DNA from: an uncultured Actinomycetes bacterium
Lineage (GTDB): Bacteria; Actinomycetota; Actinomycetes; Nanopelagicales; Nanopelagicaceae
Assembly: GCA_903850565.1 (NCBI GenBank)
Contig: CAINLV010000001.1
Span: forward strand, 26,965-90,964
Direction of reading: 5' to 3'
Length of the DNA: 64,000 nt
Shown piece after piece: positions 9,880-18,717 of the stretch. The position numbers and the translations under genes were made by a program. The notes beneath the pieces are model-generated. The model had not been told where the DNA came from, did not search any database, and worked only from the letters and a program-made list of their open reading frames with translations. Numbering within the stretch: position 1 is the first letter of the stretch; every line of letters begins with the position of its first letter.

Positions 9880-10989
9880 TTATGGTCGAAGTTTGAGAAG
9901 CTCCGTTAAAAAGCTTTCGTTTTCGGCGACAGTGCCGATTGTTACTCGCAAAAAGCCAGCAAGCCCAACATCCCGAATCAGAATTCCCCGATCCAAGAAA
10001 TATTTCCAGGTGTCTGATGATGAATCAGGAAATCCAGCGAAGAGCAGGAAGTTTGCTTGGCTGTCCACAACGGAAAATCCGGCCTTCGTCATGACCGAAC
10101 TCATTCGTTGGCGTTCTGAAACTAGAAATTGAACTTCAGCCTGAAGCAATTCCTGATTATCCAGCGCAGCCTCGGCTGCTGCCTGAGTCAATGAACTGAG
10201 GTGATAAGGAAGTCTGGTGATAAACATGGCGTCGATAACTTCTGGACTTGCGACTAAGTACCCGACGCGGGCTCCGGCAAAGGCAAAGGCCTTGGACATT
10301 GTGCGAGTCACTACCAGGTTGGGAAATTGACCAATCAATGTGACTGCTGAATCTTCCTGAGAAAATTCTTGATAAGCCTCGTCAACCACAAGTAAGGCGC
10401 TGATCGACGCTGCTGCTTCTGCAATCCTAAAGATGTCGGCCAAAGGCAAGACGTTCCCCGTCGGGTTATTGGGAGTTGTGATGAAAACTAAGCGAGGGTT
10501 TGCCGTCAGAATCTTTTCAACCGCAGCGTCAATATCTAGGGAAAAAGTTGGCTCGCGAAAACCTGCGATCCAAGGAGTAGCCGTGATTTGTGCAATGAGC
10601 GGATGAACCGAATACGAAGGTGTGAAGCCCAGAGCTAAACTCGTTGGACCGCCACATGCAAGGAGAAGAGTTTGCAAAACTTCGTTGCTGCCATTTGCAG
10701 CCCACACATTCTCCTTCGAAAAGGAAGTCTGTGAAAGCAAATTGATGTAATTGGCCAATTTCTCGCGCAAAAGCACTGCGTCTCGATCTGGATATCGATT
10801 GAGATCGGCAATTCGTTGATTGATTCGTGTGGAGATCGCTTCCACTACTGGCTGAGGCAAAGGGAATGGGTTCTCGTTGGTATTGAGATGTAATACGCCG
10901 GAAATTTGCGGCGCGCCATATGGCGAAAGGTTCTTGAGATCTTCTCGCAGTGGTAGCCACGTCGGCCACATTGATTGCGGGCTGGTCAT
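9880..10989 (-). CDS. hisC: Histidinol-phosphate aminotransferase
   Basis: This 369-residue fold-type I PLP aminotransferase converts imidazole acetol phosphate to histidinol phosphate. The PLP lysine is K233 in [12 protein letters not shown], with TTPNNPTGN near 171 and [10 protein letters not shown] near 200. Its ATG overlaps the hisD stop (ATGA). Some related enzymes also act on aromatic amino acids, but the operon position makes the histidine role most likely. Confidence 0.95.
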   Translation of the reverse strand: MTSPQSMWPTWLPLREDLKNLSPYGAPQISGVLHLNTNENPFPLPQPVVEAISTRINQRIADLNRYPDRDAVLLREKLANYINLLSQTSFSKENVWAANGSNEVLQTLLLACGGPTSLALGFTPSYSVHPLIAQITATPWIAGFREPTFSLDIDAAVEKILTANPRLVFITTPNNPTGNVLPLADIFRIAEAAASISALLVVDEAYQEFSQEDSAVTLIGQFPNLVVTRTMSKAFAFAGARVGYLVASPEVIDAMFITRLPYHLSSLTQAAAEAALDNQELLQAEVQFLVSERQRMSSVMTKAGFSVVDSQANFLLFAGFPDSSSDTWKYFLDRGILIRDVGLAGFLRVTIGTVAENESFLTELLKLRP

Positions 10990-12314
10990 CGAATAGACCC
11001 ATCTTCGAACCGGGCGCTAATGGCCTGGCCGTGGGCAGGTAAATCTTCGGCATTTGCCAAAGTTATGACGTTGGCGGCGATGTCATTAAATGCCTGTTCC
11101 GAATATTTGATGAAGGAAACACCTTTGAGGAAACTTTGAACTGAGAGCCCACTGGAGTGGCAGGCGCAACCACCAGTTGGAAGCACGTGATTGGAACCGG
11201 CGGAATAATCACCTAGGGAAACTGGCGAAAACCTTCCCAAAAAGACCGCTCCAGCATTTCGAATTTGCTTTGCAACTTCTTCAGTATTACTTACCAAAAG
11301 TTCAAGGTGCTCGGCGGCGTAGGCATTTACAACATCAATCCCTTGAGCAATTGAGTCAACAATCACGATCGCAGATTGCTTTCCCGAAAGGGCAGTAAAG
11401 ATTCGATCCGAGTGCTTGGTGGCGGCGGTCTGTCGATTCAATTCAGTTTCGACTGCGCTAGCCAAATCCAATGAGGTAGTTACTAAGACCGCTGCGGCAA
11501 TGGTGTCATGTTCGGCTTGGCTAATTAGATCTGCGGCAACTTCGCCAGCGACAGCCTGCTCGTCTGCCAAAATTGCCACTTCGGTTGGACCGGCCTCTGA
11601 ATCAATTCCAATCTTTCCACGAAGAGCGCGCTTGGCTGCTGCGACATAAATATTTCCTGGACCAGTGACCATGTCGGCTGGCTCGCATACTCCTTCAACT
11701 CCGTAGGCGAACATAGCCACAGCCTGTGCCCCGCCAATTGCGTACACCTCAGTAATTCCCAAGAGGGCGCATGTTGCCAAAATGGTTTGATTGGGCAATC
11801 CGCCATTGTTCAATTGCGGTGGCGATGCAACTGCGATGCTAGCTACCTTTGCAATTTGGGCAGGAACCACATTCATAATTACTGAACTGGGATAAACCGC
11901 TTTGCCGCCAGGAACATAGAGGCCGACTCGGTCAACTGGAATCCACCGTTGCACAACCGTCCCGCCCGGAACCACCTCGGTAAAAATCTCACTCCGAACC
12001 TGATCCAGATGGGCTTTGGTAATTCTTCGAATGGCCTCTTCCAGGGCGCTTCGTATTTCTGGAGCTAAATTGTTCAGGGCCGCCGTGATTGCACTTTCAG
12101 ATACTCGAATCTGGGCTGGCCGGATTCCATCAAATTCCTCGCAAAGATCGAGCAGGTCAACTTCACTTCCGGTTTCAACCCGAGCAAGGATCGGTGCGAT
12201 TGCGATAAGGGCGGCATCGATATCTAGTTCGGCGCGCGGCAACAGCCGGGCGTAGCCGACTTTGGTCTGCCTTTCTCCCCGAAGGTCTACTCGACGAATG
12301 GGTACGGTGCGCAT
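10986..12314 (-). CDS. hisD: Histidinol dehydrogenase
   Basis: This 442-residue zinc enzyme oxidises histidinol to histidine using NAD. The family motifs [27 protein letters not shown] and AAEHLELLV (catalytic Glu-His pair) are present. It is the first gene of the his-trp unit. The ATG at 12314 has no clear ribosome site but a TAGAAT box ends 6 bases upstream, so the message may be leaderless. It lies 66 bases after dnaE. Confidence 0.96.
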   Translation of the reverse strand: MRTVPIRRVDLRGERQTKVGYARLLPRAELDIDAALIAIAPILARVETGSEVDLLDLCEEFDGIRPAQIRVSESAITAALNNLAPEIRSALEEAIRRITKAHLDQVRSEIFTEVVPGGTVVQRWIPVDRVGLYVPGGKAVYPSSVIMNVVPAQIAKVASIAVASPPQLNNGGLPNQTILATCALLGITEVYAIGGAQAVAMFAYGVEGVCEPADMVTGPGNIYVAAAKRALRGKIGIDSEAGPTEVAILADEQAVAGEVAADLISQAEHDTIAAAVLVTTSLDLASAVETELNRQTAATKHSDRIFTALSGKQSAIVIVDSIAQGIDVVNAYAAEHLELLVSNTEEVAKQIRNAGAVFLGRFSPVSLGDYSAGSNHVLPTGGCACHSSGLSVQSFLKGVSFIKYSEQAFNDIAANVITLANAEDLPAHGQAISARFEDGSIR

Positions 12315-12320
12315 TGGCCA

Positions 12321-12326
12321 ATTCTA
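12321..12326 (-). promoter_or_regulatory. Candidate -10 box for the his-trp unit
   Basis: TAGAAT on the minus strand ends 6 bases before the hisD ATG. It matches the actinobacterial TANNNT -10 pattern at the spacing expected for a leaderless message. No good -35 is seen. The 66-base gap holds no leader peptide or terminator hairpin that I could find. Confidence 0.45.
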
Positions 12327-12380
12327 GAGGCTGAAGGTAGTGGCTCGTATCGCCATTGAAAGACGGAAGATCAGGGCAAG

Positions 12381-15300
12381 TTAGACCAGACACTCCGAGC
12401 CCAGCAGCGCCTTGAGATCAGCGCTCAGACTTGGCGATGCCGTCACCTTTAATTCATCATCTAGCTTCAAAACCATGCTCTTTGGTCCATCATCTAACTT
12501 GAGATGGACTTCGCGGGAACCAGGATGAGAGCGAAGAATTTCCTTCATCCGATCCACAACTGGCGGAGTGCACCGGACGGTATCCATGGTGATAACCAAA
12601 GGACCCGTTGGTGCTCCGGAAATATCTGGAATCGACATTTCCAGGACGGTGAGCCGCGGCTGCTCTTCCCGTTTATCAACTTTGCAGCGAACTACGACGA
12701 CTCGGTCCTCAATTAAATTCATCGCGTATTGCTCGTAGATCTTGGAATAAAACATGAGATCCACTGAGCCTTCCAGGTCCTCAATGGTAATGATTGCCCA
12801 AGAGGTTCCTTGCTTGGAGAGTTTTCGTTGGACCTGTGTGATTAAGCCGCCGATGGTCACCATTTGATCATGCCCAATGCCATCGTCGGAGATGTGGCTC
12901 AAGGGCACATCCGTAGCGGCTCGAAGAATATGTTCCACACCAAATAAGGGATGATCGGAAACATACAAGCCCAACATTTCGCGCTCGTATCCCAGAAGCA
13001 ACATCTTCTCCCATTCACCGGCGGGAATATCGAGTTCAACGCCAGTTACCGTTGTCGTCATCTGTCCAGGATCGGATCCGAAGAGATCAAATTGGCCGAT
13101 GGCTTCGGCTCGCTTCGTCTCGCTAATTGAGTCAATCGCTTCTAGGTAAACCATCATCAACCCGCGGCGAGAATGATTGAGCGAATCAAATGCCCCCGCC
13201 TTGATGAGAGATTCGATGGTCTTTTTATTGCAGACCTGGGCATCAACTTTTGCCAGGAAATCGCCGAAGGATGTATATCGGCCTTTGGCAGCTCTTTGGT
13301 TGGTGATGGATGCAACTACATTTTCACCTACGTTGCGAATAGCAGTTAATCCAAAGCGAATGTCAGTTCCAAGTGGGGTGTAGTCAGAATGTGACTCGTT
13401 AACATCCGGCGGTAAAACCTTAATTCCCATTCGCCGACATTCATTCAAGTAAAGCGCGCTCTTATCTTTGTCATCTCTGACACTGGTGAGAAGGGCTGCC
13501 ATATATTCAGTTGGGAAATTGGCCTTTAAATAAGCGGTCCAATAAGAAACCACACCGTAGCCGGCGCTATGTGCTCTGTTGAAGGCGTAGTCCGAGAAGG
13601 GAATGAGCGTTTCCCATAATTTATCGATGGCGGCTTTGGAAAAATTATTTTCGCGCATGCCCGCTTCAAAATTTACATATTCCTTATCCAGAATATCTTT
13701 GTTCTTTTTACCCATGGCTTTACGCAATAAATCTGCGCGCCCTAACGAAAATCCCGCCACCTTTTGGGCAATTGCCATTACCTGCTCTTGGTAAACAATT
13801 AATCCGTAGGTATCGCCCAAAATTTCGGCCAACGGCTCTTCCAGTTGTGGGTGGATCGGCTCAACTTTTTGACGCCTATTCTTTCGATCAGCGTAATCAT
13901 TGTGCGCGTTAACGCCCATGGGACCAGGTCGATACAAGGCGATTACGGCGGAGATATCTTCGAATGAATCTGGCGCCATTTGTCGTAGCAGCGCTCTCAT
14001 AGGACCACCGTCTAGCTGAAAGACTCCCAAAGTATCGCCCTGAGCCAGAAGGGAAAATGTAACTGGGTCATCTAAAGTCAGATCCGATAAATCCAAATCA
14101 ATGCCTTTGTTGGCCTTTATATTTAAAAGGCAATCATCCAAGACCGAAAGATTGCGAAGGCCCAGAAAGTCCATTTTCAACAACCCGATAGCTTCGCAAG
14201 CGCCCATATCAAACTGGGTAATGATTGCACCGTCGGCATCGCGTCGATGTATCGGAATTACATCCAACAGTGGTTCCCGGCTCAGAATTACACCCGCGGC
14301 ATGAACGCCCCATTGACGTTTTAGACCTTCAAGTCCCAATGCCGTATCTACGATTGTTTTTACATCGGAATCGGATTCATAGAGCGCCCGAAATTCTCCG
14401 GCTTCGGAATATCGATCGTGTTCCACATCAAAGACTCCAGCCAATGGAATGTCTTTGCCCATTACCGTTGGTGGCAGCGCTTTTGTTAATTTATCCCCCA
14501 TGGCAAATGGGTAGCCAAGGACTCGCGAAGAATCTTTCAGCGCTTGTTTGGTTTTGATGGTTCCGTAGGTGATGATTTGGGCAACGCGATCTTCGCCATA
14601 TTTATTTGTCGCATATTGAATCATTTCGTTTCGGCGACGCTCATCAAAATCCAGATCAATATCTGGCATGGAAATACGCTCTGGATTGAGGAAACGTTCG
14701 AAGAGCAATCCGTGGTGGATTGGGTCCAGGGCAGTGATGCCCAGTGAATATGACACCAGCGATCCGGCAGCTGAACCACGTCCAGGCCCTACCCGAATGC
14801 CTACATCTCGCGCATGGCTACATAGGTCGGCAACGACCAAGAAGTATCCAGGAAAGCCCATCCGAATCATTACATCGAGTTCATAATCTAACCGCGCTTG
14901 ATAATTGGCGGGCACATCTCCGTGGAGCCGGGCTTCTAGGCCAATCTGGGATGTTTTGCGAAGCCAAGAATCTTCAGTTTCGCCAGAAGGTACTGGGAAT
15001 TGCGGCATAAGGTTTTCACCTTCGCGCATAGTGATGTTGCATCGTTCGGCGATAAGAAGTGTGTTGTCACAACTTTCCGGCATATCTGCGAAAAGCTGCC
15101 GCATTTGGGCTGCAGTCTTTACATAGAACTCAGAGTTTTCAAATTTAAAACGTTTCGGATCTGCCATTGTGGAACCAGATTGAACGCACAGCAGTGCTTC
15201 ATGAAAACGTGAATCTGCATGTTGGGTGTAGTGCAAGTCATTAGTCGCAAGTAGCGGCAAACCCAACTCTTTGCCAAGTTTCAACAAATCTGCTTTCGCA

Positions 15301-15896
15301 CGTTTCTCAATTTCAATACCGTGATCCATTATCTCCAGATAGAAATTCTCTTTTCCAAAAATATCTCGGAGTTCACTTGCCGCTTGTTTGGCTTCTTTAT
15401 ATGCACCCATGCGAAGTCGGGTTTGGATCTCGCCACCAGGACATCCCGTAGTCGCAATTATTCCGCCGGCGTATTTGGAAAGAAGTTCGCGATCCATTCG
15501 AGGTTTGTAGTAATAACCTTCCAGTGATGCCAGCGATGAGAGTCTGAAAAGATTGGATAATCCATCGTTATTTTCGGCCAACAATGTCATGTGGGTATAC
15601 GCCCCGCCACCAGATACATCGTCTTCCCCGCCGGCTGCCCACTTCACGCGTCGTTTATCGAAACGAGATTCTGGCGCCACATAGGCTTCAATTCCAATGA
15701 TGGGTTTGACGCCAGCCCTGATCGCTTGTTTATTAAATTCGAAGGCGCCGAAAACATTTCCGTGATCGGTTATTGCTACCGCGGGCATCTCCTGGCGGGC
15801 GACTTCCTTGACCAACTCTTCAACGCGCGCGGCACCATCGAGCATTGAATACTCGGTATGGACATGCAGATGAACGAAATTGGCGGAGTTGGACAC
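12381..15896 (-). CDS. dnaE: DNA polymerase III alpha subunit, replicative
   Basis: This 1171-residue C-family polymerase is the main replicase. It opens with an intact PHP domain (HLHVHTEYSMLDG, then AITDHGN), followed by the catalytic core with PDIDLDFDERRR near residue 405. The helix-hairpin-helix, OB-fold (near residues 1000-1090) and C-terminal regions follow. It is the replicative DnaE1 type; a second, SOS-linked homologue lies at 43422-46775. The start is a GTG at 15896 without a clear ribosome site. A TAATCT box 8 bases upstream suggests a leaderless message beginning inside the end of the rluD-like gene region. Confidence 0.97.
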   Translation of the reverse strand: MSNSANFVHLHVHTEYSMLDGAARVEELVKEVARQEMPAVAITDHGNVFGAFEFNKQAIRAGVKPIIGIEAYVAPESRFDKRRVKWAAGGEDDVSGGGAYTHMTLLAENNDGLSNLFRLSSLASLEGYYYKPRMDRELLSKYAGGIIATTGCPGGEIQTRLRMGAYKEAKQAASELRDIFGKENFYLEIMDHGIEIEKRAKADLLKLGKELGLPLLATNDLHYTQHADSRFHEALLCVQSGSTMADPKRFKFENSEFYVKTAAQMRQLFADMPESCDNTLLIAERCNITMREGENLMPQFPVPSGETEDSWLRKTSQIGLEARLHGDVPANYQARLDYELDVMIRMGFPGYFLVVADLCSHARDVGIRVGPGRGSAAGSLVSYSLGITALDPIHHGLLFERFLNPERISMPDIDLDFDERRRNEMIQYATNKYGEDRVAQIITYGTIKTKQALKDSSRVLGYPFAMGDKLTKALPPTVMGKDIPLAGVFDVEHDRYSEAGEFRALYESDSDVKTIVDTALGLEGLKRQWGVHAAGVILSREPLLDVIPIHRRDADGAIITQFDMGACEAIGLLKMDFLGLRNLSVLDDCLLNIKANKGIDLDLSDLTLDDPVTFSLLAQGDTLGVFQLDGGPMRALLRQMAPDSFEDISAVIALYRPGPMGVNAHNDYADRKNRRQKVEPIHPQLEEPLAEILGDTYGLIVYQEQVMAIAQKVAGFSLGRADLLRKAMGKKNKDILDKEYVNFEAGMRENNFSKAAIDKLWETLIPFSDYAFNRAHSAGYGVVSYWTAYLKANFPTEYMAALLTSVRDDKDKSALYLNECRRMGIKVLPPDVNESHSDYTPLGTDIRFGLTAIRNVGENVVASITNQRAAKGRYTSFGDFLAKVDAQVCNKKTIESLIKAGAFDSLNHSRRGLMMVYLEAIDSISETKRAEAIGQFDLFGSDPGQMTTTVTGVELDIPAGEWEKMLLLGYEREMLGLYVSDHPLFGVEHILRAATDVPLSHISDDGIGHDQMVTIGGLITQVQRKLSKQGTSWAIITIEDLEGSVDLMFYSKIYEQYAMNLIEDRVVVVRCKVDKREEQPRLTVLEMSIPDISGAPTGPLVITMDTVRCTPPVVDRMKEILRSHPGSREVHLKLDDGPKSMVLKLDDELKVTASPSLSADLKALLGSECLV

Positions 15897-15920
15897 GGTT
15901 AGTGAGATTACTACTGGGAA

Positions 15921-16880
15921 CTAGGAGCGGTCTTGATTGCCCGAAAGAATGGCCAACGAGCGTGTCAGATCTTCTGGGTAATCGGAGAAAAACTCCAACA
16001 ATTCCCCGGTCACTGGGTGCTGAAAGCTCAATTTCCGAGCGTGGAGCCACGGGCGAGAGATCTGCAGCCGCTCGGCAATGGTGTGGTCGGCTCCGTAGGT
16101 GATATCTCCCGCCAAGGGGTGGTGTAGCGCCGAGAAGTGAACCCTAATTTGGTGGGTTCGCCCCGTTTCCAACTCAATTTCCAGAAGTGAGACGGCCGGA
16201 AAGAGTTCCAGGGCTTTGTAATGTGTGACGCTGGGCTTACCTTCGGCCACAACGGCAAAACGATAATCTTCCCGAGGATGACGATCAATGGGAGCGTCGA
16301 TCGTGCCTTCGGTGGGGTCCATATGACCTTGAACCAAGGCGTGATAAACCTTAGTCACAGTTCGATCCCGAAATTGATCCTTTAGATTGCTATAAGAAAT
16401 TTCGTCTTTGGCTACCACCATGAGCCCAGTAGTTCCGACATCGAGACGGTGAACTACACCCTGTCGTTCGGCAGCGCCACTAGTTGCAACATTAAAGCCA
16501 GCTGCCAGAATTCCGCCGATAACAGTTGGACCTTGCCAACCCGGACTTGGATGAGCCGCGACACCAGCCGGCTTATCGATCACGATAATGTGATCGTCAT
16601 TGTAAACAATGCCCATTCCAATAATTGGCGTGGGTTTGAGCGACGGCGCCACTTTGGCTTGTGGCATAAGAATTTCAAGAATCTCCCCGCTTCGGACCTT
16701 ATCTGATTTCATTTTGGTCGCCCCGTCAGAGGTGACTTCGCCAGAATCAATCAAGGTGACGACTGTGGATCTGGAAAGCCCTAAGACTCTGGCCAATGCG
16801 GCGTCGAGGCGCTCCTGATCTAGTCCATCAGGAATTGCGATGACCTTAACTTCCCGCTTGGGCAAATTACTTGAGTCCAT
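15921..16880 (-). CDS. RluD-family 23S rRNA pseudouridine synthase
   Basis: The 319-residue product has an N-terminal S4 RNA-binding domain (ERLDAALARVLGLSRSTV) and a catalytic RluA/RluD domain with the aspartate in HRLDVGTTGLMVVAK. It probably converts specific uridines in 23S rRNA to pseudouridine. The start at ATG 16880 is favoured by an AAGGTGG site upstream; a longer frame to 16928 exists. It follows lspA by 81 bases, the same neighbourhood as in other actinobacteria. The exact target positions cannot be read from the sequence. Confidence 0.92.
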   Translation of the reverse strand: MDSSNLPKREVKVIAIPDGLDQERLDAALARVLGLSRSTVVTLIDSGEVTSDGATKMKSDKVRSGEILEILMPQAKVAPSLKPTPIIGMGIVYNDDHIIVIDKPAGVAAHPSPGWQGPTVIGGILAAGFNVATSGAAERQGVVHRLDVGTTGLMVVAKDEISYSNLKDQFRDRTVTKVYHALVQGHMDPTEGTIDAPIDRHPREDYRFAVVAEGKPSVTHYKALELFPAVSLLEIELETGRTHQIRVHFSALHHPLAGDITYGADHTIAERLQISRPWLHARKLSFQHPVTGELLEFFSDYPEDLTRSLAILSGNQDRS

Positions 16881-16961
16881 TACTTCCCACCTTCTTAACA
16901 ACAAAGAGATTAAATCTGGTAGACACATTAGAAATTAAAGTGCCCTAACGCTGAACTAGCT

Positions 16962-17456
16962 TCAATCAGTGGGTTTTATATTCCTGGCTGATAAGAGAAC
17001 GACCAATACCGCTGCCCCAACAATAGAGGAATCGGCGACATTAAATGTCGGCCAATGCGGCAATTCTATCCAATCGACGACTTGCCCCTGGAGAAATCCA
17101 GGAGGCCTGAAAATCCGATCCGATAAATTTCCCAATACCCCACCCAAAATTAAACCAAGAGCCAGCGCCCACCACGCATTGGTAACTCGCTTTGCATAAG
17201 CCAACAACCCAGCGACTGCTGCGATAGCGATCGAGGAAAAAACCAGAGTTCGAGAAGTTCCCAAACTAAAGGCCGCACCTGAATTGAAGCGCAGGTGCAG
17301 GGTAAGAAATCTCCCCAAAATTTGAACTGGTTGGTCGTGCAGAAATTTTATTGCTAAGGATTTCGAGACATTATCAAGTGCAAATACGAGAAAAACGGTT
17401 ATAGCAATCCGCTTGCGAGCGGGGCTAGTTAGCGTCGTTCTTCTTTTTGCTTGCAT
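16962..17456 (-). CDS. lspA: Lipoprotein signal peptidase II
   Basis: This 164-residue membrane aspartyl protease removes signal peptides from lipoproteins after Lgt has acted. The two catalytic aspartates lie in GNLSDRI and FNVADSS. Four hydrophobic segments are visible. I chose the ATG at 17456, which overlaps the end of the upstream DksA-like gene by 28 bases; longer starts read further back through that gene. A lipoprotein candidate substrate lies at 52247-52843. Confidence 0.94.
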   Translation of the reverse strand: MQAKRRTTLTSPARKRIAITVFLVFALDNVSKSLAIKFLHDQPVQILGRFLTLHLRFNSGAAFSLGTSRTLVFSSIAIAAVAGLLAYAKRVTNAWWALALGLILGGVLGNLSDRIFRPPGFLQGQVVDWIELPHWPTFNVADSSIVGAAVLVVLLSARNIKPTD

Positions 17457-18370
17457 GACATACATAAAGTGGCGCGTGGAAAAACTTTCAGCCGTTCTTT
17501 GCCGACGGAATTGCCACACTCTTCACAACGTCCATAAGTTTTGCCATCAATACGTTCCAGGGCTCGCTCCGTTTGCAGGACCATATCTCTGGCGTTGTAG
17601 ACCAAGGACATCTCATGCTCACGCTCGAAAGTCTTAGTTCCGGCATCGGCTTGATCATCACCGGCACCTACTCCCGCTGAGCTAATAAGCTCATCCATCT
17701 CGCTTTCGGCTTCGGCTAACTCCTTTTGTAGTCGGCTCAAATCCTTTGCAAGTTCAGCGCGAATTGCTTTCAACTCCGCAGCGCTCCATGGATCTTCGCC
17801 TACTTCAACAACTAGTGGTGCAGGTGCCAACTTGATCGGCTTCAAGAGAGATTTCTTCGTGGACTTAGATGGGCGAGGAGGCGGTGGCATTACCAATCGA
17901 CGCTCTTCCACCACCGGCTCTGGACCAACATTGGCTTCGTGCTGAGTTACCGTAATCGTGGTGGAATCCCCAGTGGTGGTGCTCAACAATTTTGCAGGAT
18001 AAGTCTTCGGCGCGGCCTTCTTTGCTGGCTTAGCCAAGGTGGGCTTAACGATATTTGGTGACCGGGCCGGTTTTGCTTCGGCAATTTTCTTTACTGCCGG
18101 CTTTGGCGCGGCGACAGCTTTCTTCACAGGAGCGCTTTTTACTGGTGTTGCTTTTTTCACTGGGTTCACCTTCTTAGAATCGCTCTTTGTGACAGGTTTT
18201 TTTGACGTTGGAATCTTCGTGACAATCTTCTTCGCGGGCTTGGTGGCAGCAGGCGCCTTGGTCGCAACGGCTTTCTTCTTGCTCGGAGCCGGCGCAGTGC
18301 TCGACTTCTTCACAGCCCCGCCTTTGGGGGCAGATTTGCCCGCTGGGGCTTGTGCCTTTTTACTCACCAT
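17429..18370 (-). CDS. DksA/TraR-type zinc-finger protein with Lys/Ala/Pro-rich N-terminal tail
   Basis: The 313-residue product begins with about 105 residues rich in lysine, alanine and proline (repeats such as KKAVATKAPAATKPAKK and KPAVKKIAEAKPA), resembling histone H1 tails. A short spacer and an acidic helical region near residues 190-270 follow. It ends in a C4 zinc finger C-x2-C-x17-C-x2-C at C282, C285, C303 and C306. DksA/TraR zinc-finger proteins bind RNA polymerase; the tail may bind nucleic acid. The ATG at 18370 has AAAGGGA just upstream. It precedes lspA. The role in this organism is not known. Confidence 0.88.
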   Translation of the reverse strand: MVSKKAQAPAGKSAPKGGAVKKSSTAPAPSKKKAVATKAPAATKPAKKIVTKIPTSKKPVTKSDSKKVNPVKKATPVKSAPVKKAVAAPKPAVKKIAEAKPARSPNIVKPTLAKPAKKAAPKTYPAKLLSTTTGDSTTITVTQHEANVGPEPVVEERRLVMPPPPRPSKSTKKSLLKPIKLAPAPLVVEVGEDPWSAAELKAIRAELAKDLSRLQKELAEAESEMDELISSAGVGAGDDQADAGTKTFEREHEMSLVYNARDMVLQTERALERIDGKTYGRCEECGNSVGKERLKVFPRATLCMSCKQKEERR

Positions 18371-18406
18371 TGGTCCCTTTCGAAGCCGCACAGGTTAGAA
18401 CGATCG

Positions 18407-18434
18407 TTGGACAAACGCCAACTCGGGCAAGTAT
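18407..18434 (+). promoter_or_regulatory. Candidate promoter for the ileS leader
   Basis: TTGGAC at 18407-18412 and AAGTAT at 18429-18434 are separated by 16 bases. Transcription would begin near 18441 and give a leader of about 277 bases before ileS. The elements are moderate matches and the site is inferred mainly from its position before the T-box. Confidence 0.4.
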
Positions 18435-18440
18435 CCCCTA

Positions 18441-18717
18441 CCAGCGCAAAATGACCACTACCGACTTCCGCATCTTGCTAGACTTTGTTCTGTTCAGAGT
18501 AGTTGGCGTGGAAAGGGTTATCCCCCTGGAGTCGCTGGAAGAGCCAAATCCTTGGGGATTTGGGGTAGAACCAGCCCTGAATGATCGACAAGAAAGCGGA
18601 TCCGGGCAGCCTAGCTCTCGGATTAAGGCGGGTGGTACCGCGGTTGCTACTTCTAGAGCCGTCCCTCCAGTTTCACGACAGGCCGAATTCACGCCGAAGA
18701 AACTAGAAGAGGGAACC
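18441..18717 (+). promoter_or_regulatory. T-box riboswitch (translational) controlling ileS
   Basis: The region 18371-18717 has no gene and holds a T-box leader. GGTGGTACCGCGG at 18631-18643 is the family signature; its TGGT would pair with a tRNA ending in ACCA, as expected for tRNA-Ile with discriminator A. GCGG (18640-18643) pairs with CCGT (18659-18662) and GGG with CCC (18663-18665), forming the tRNA-stabilised structure. The alternative pairing joins TCCCTC (18662-18667) and GTTTC (18670-18674) with GAGGGA (18709-18714) and GAAAC (18699-18703), hiding the ileS ribosome site. Other stems are 18600-18604/18619-18623 and 18544-18551/18556-18563. Stem I is not resolved; an ATC at 18520-18522 is a possible specifier. 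Confidence 0.9.

Noticed and set aside
18039..18398. 119-codon Phe/Ala/Gly-rich frame that looks like a membrane protein
   Set aside because: It is the antisense of the Lys/Ala-rich repeats of the DksA-like gene, which always read as hydrophobic residues on the other strand.
18352..18717. N-terminal extension of IleS of about 122 residues
   Set aside because: The stretch encodes the T-box leader, and the IleS homology with a ribosome site begins at ATG 18718.
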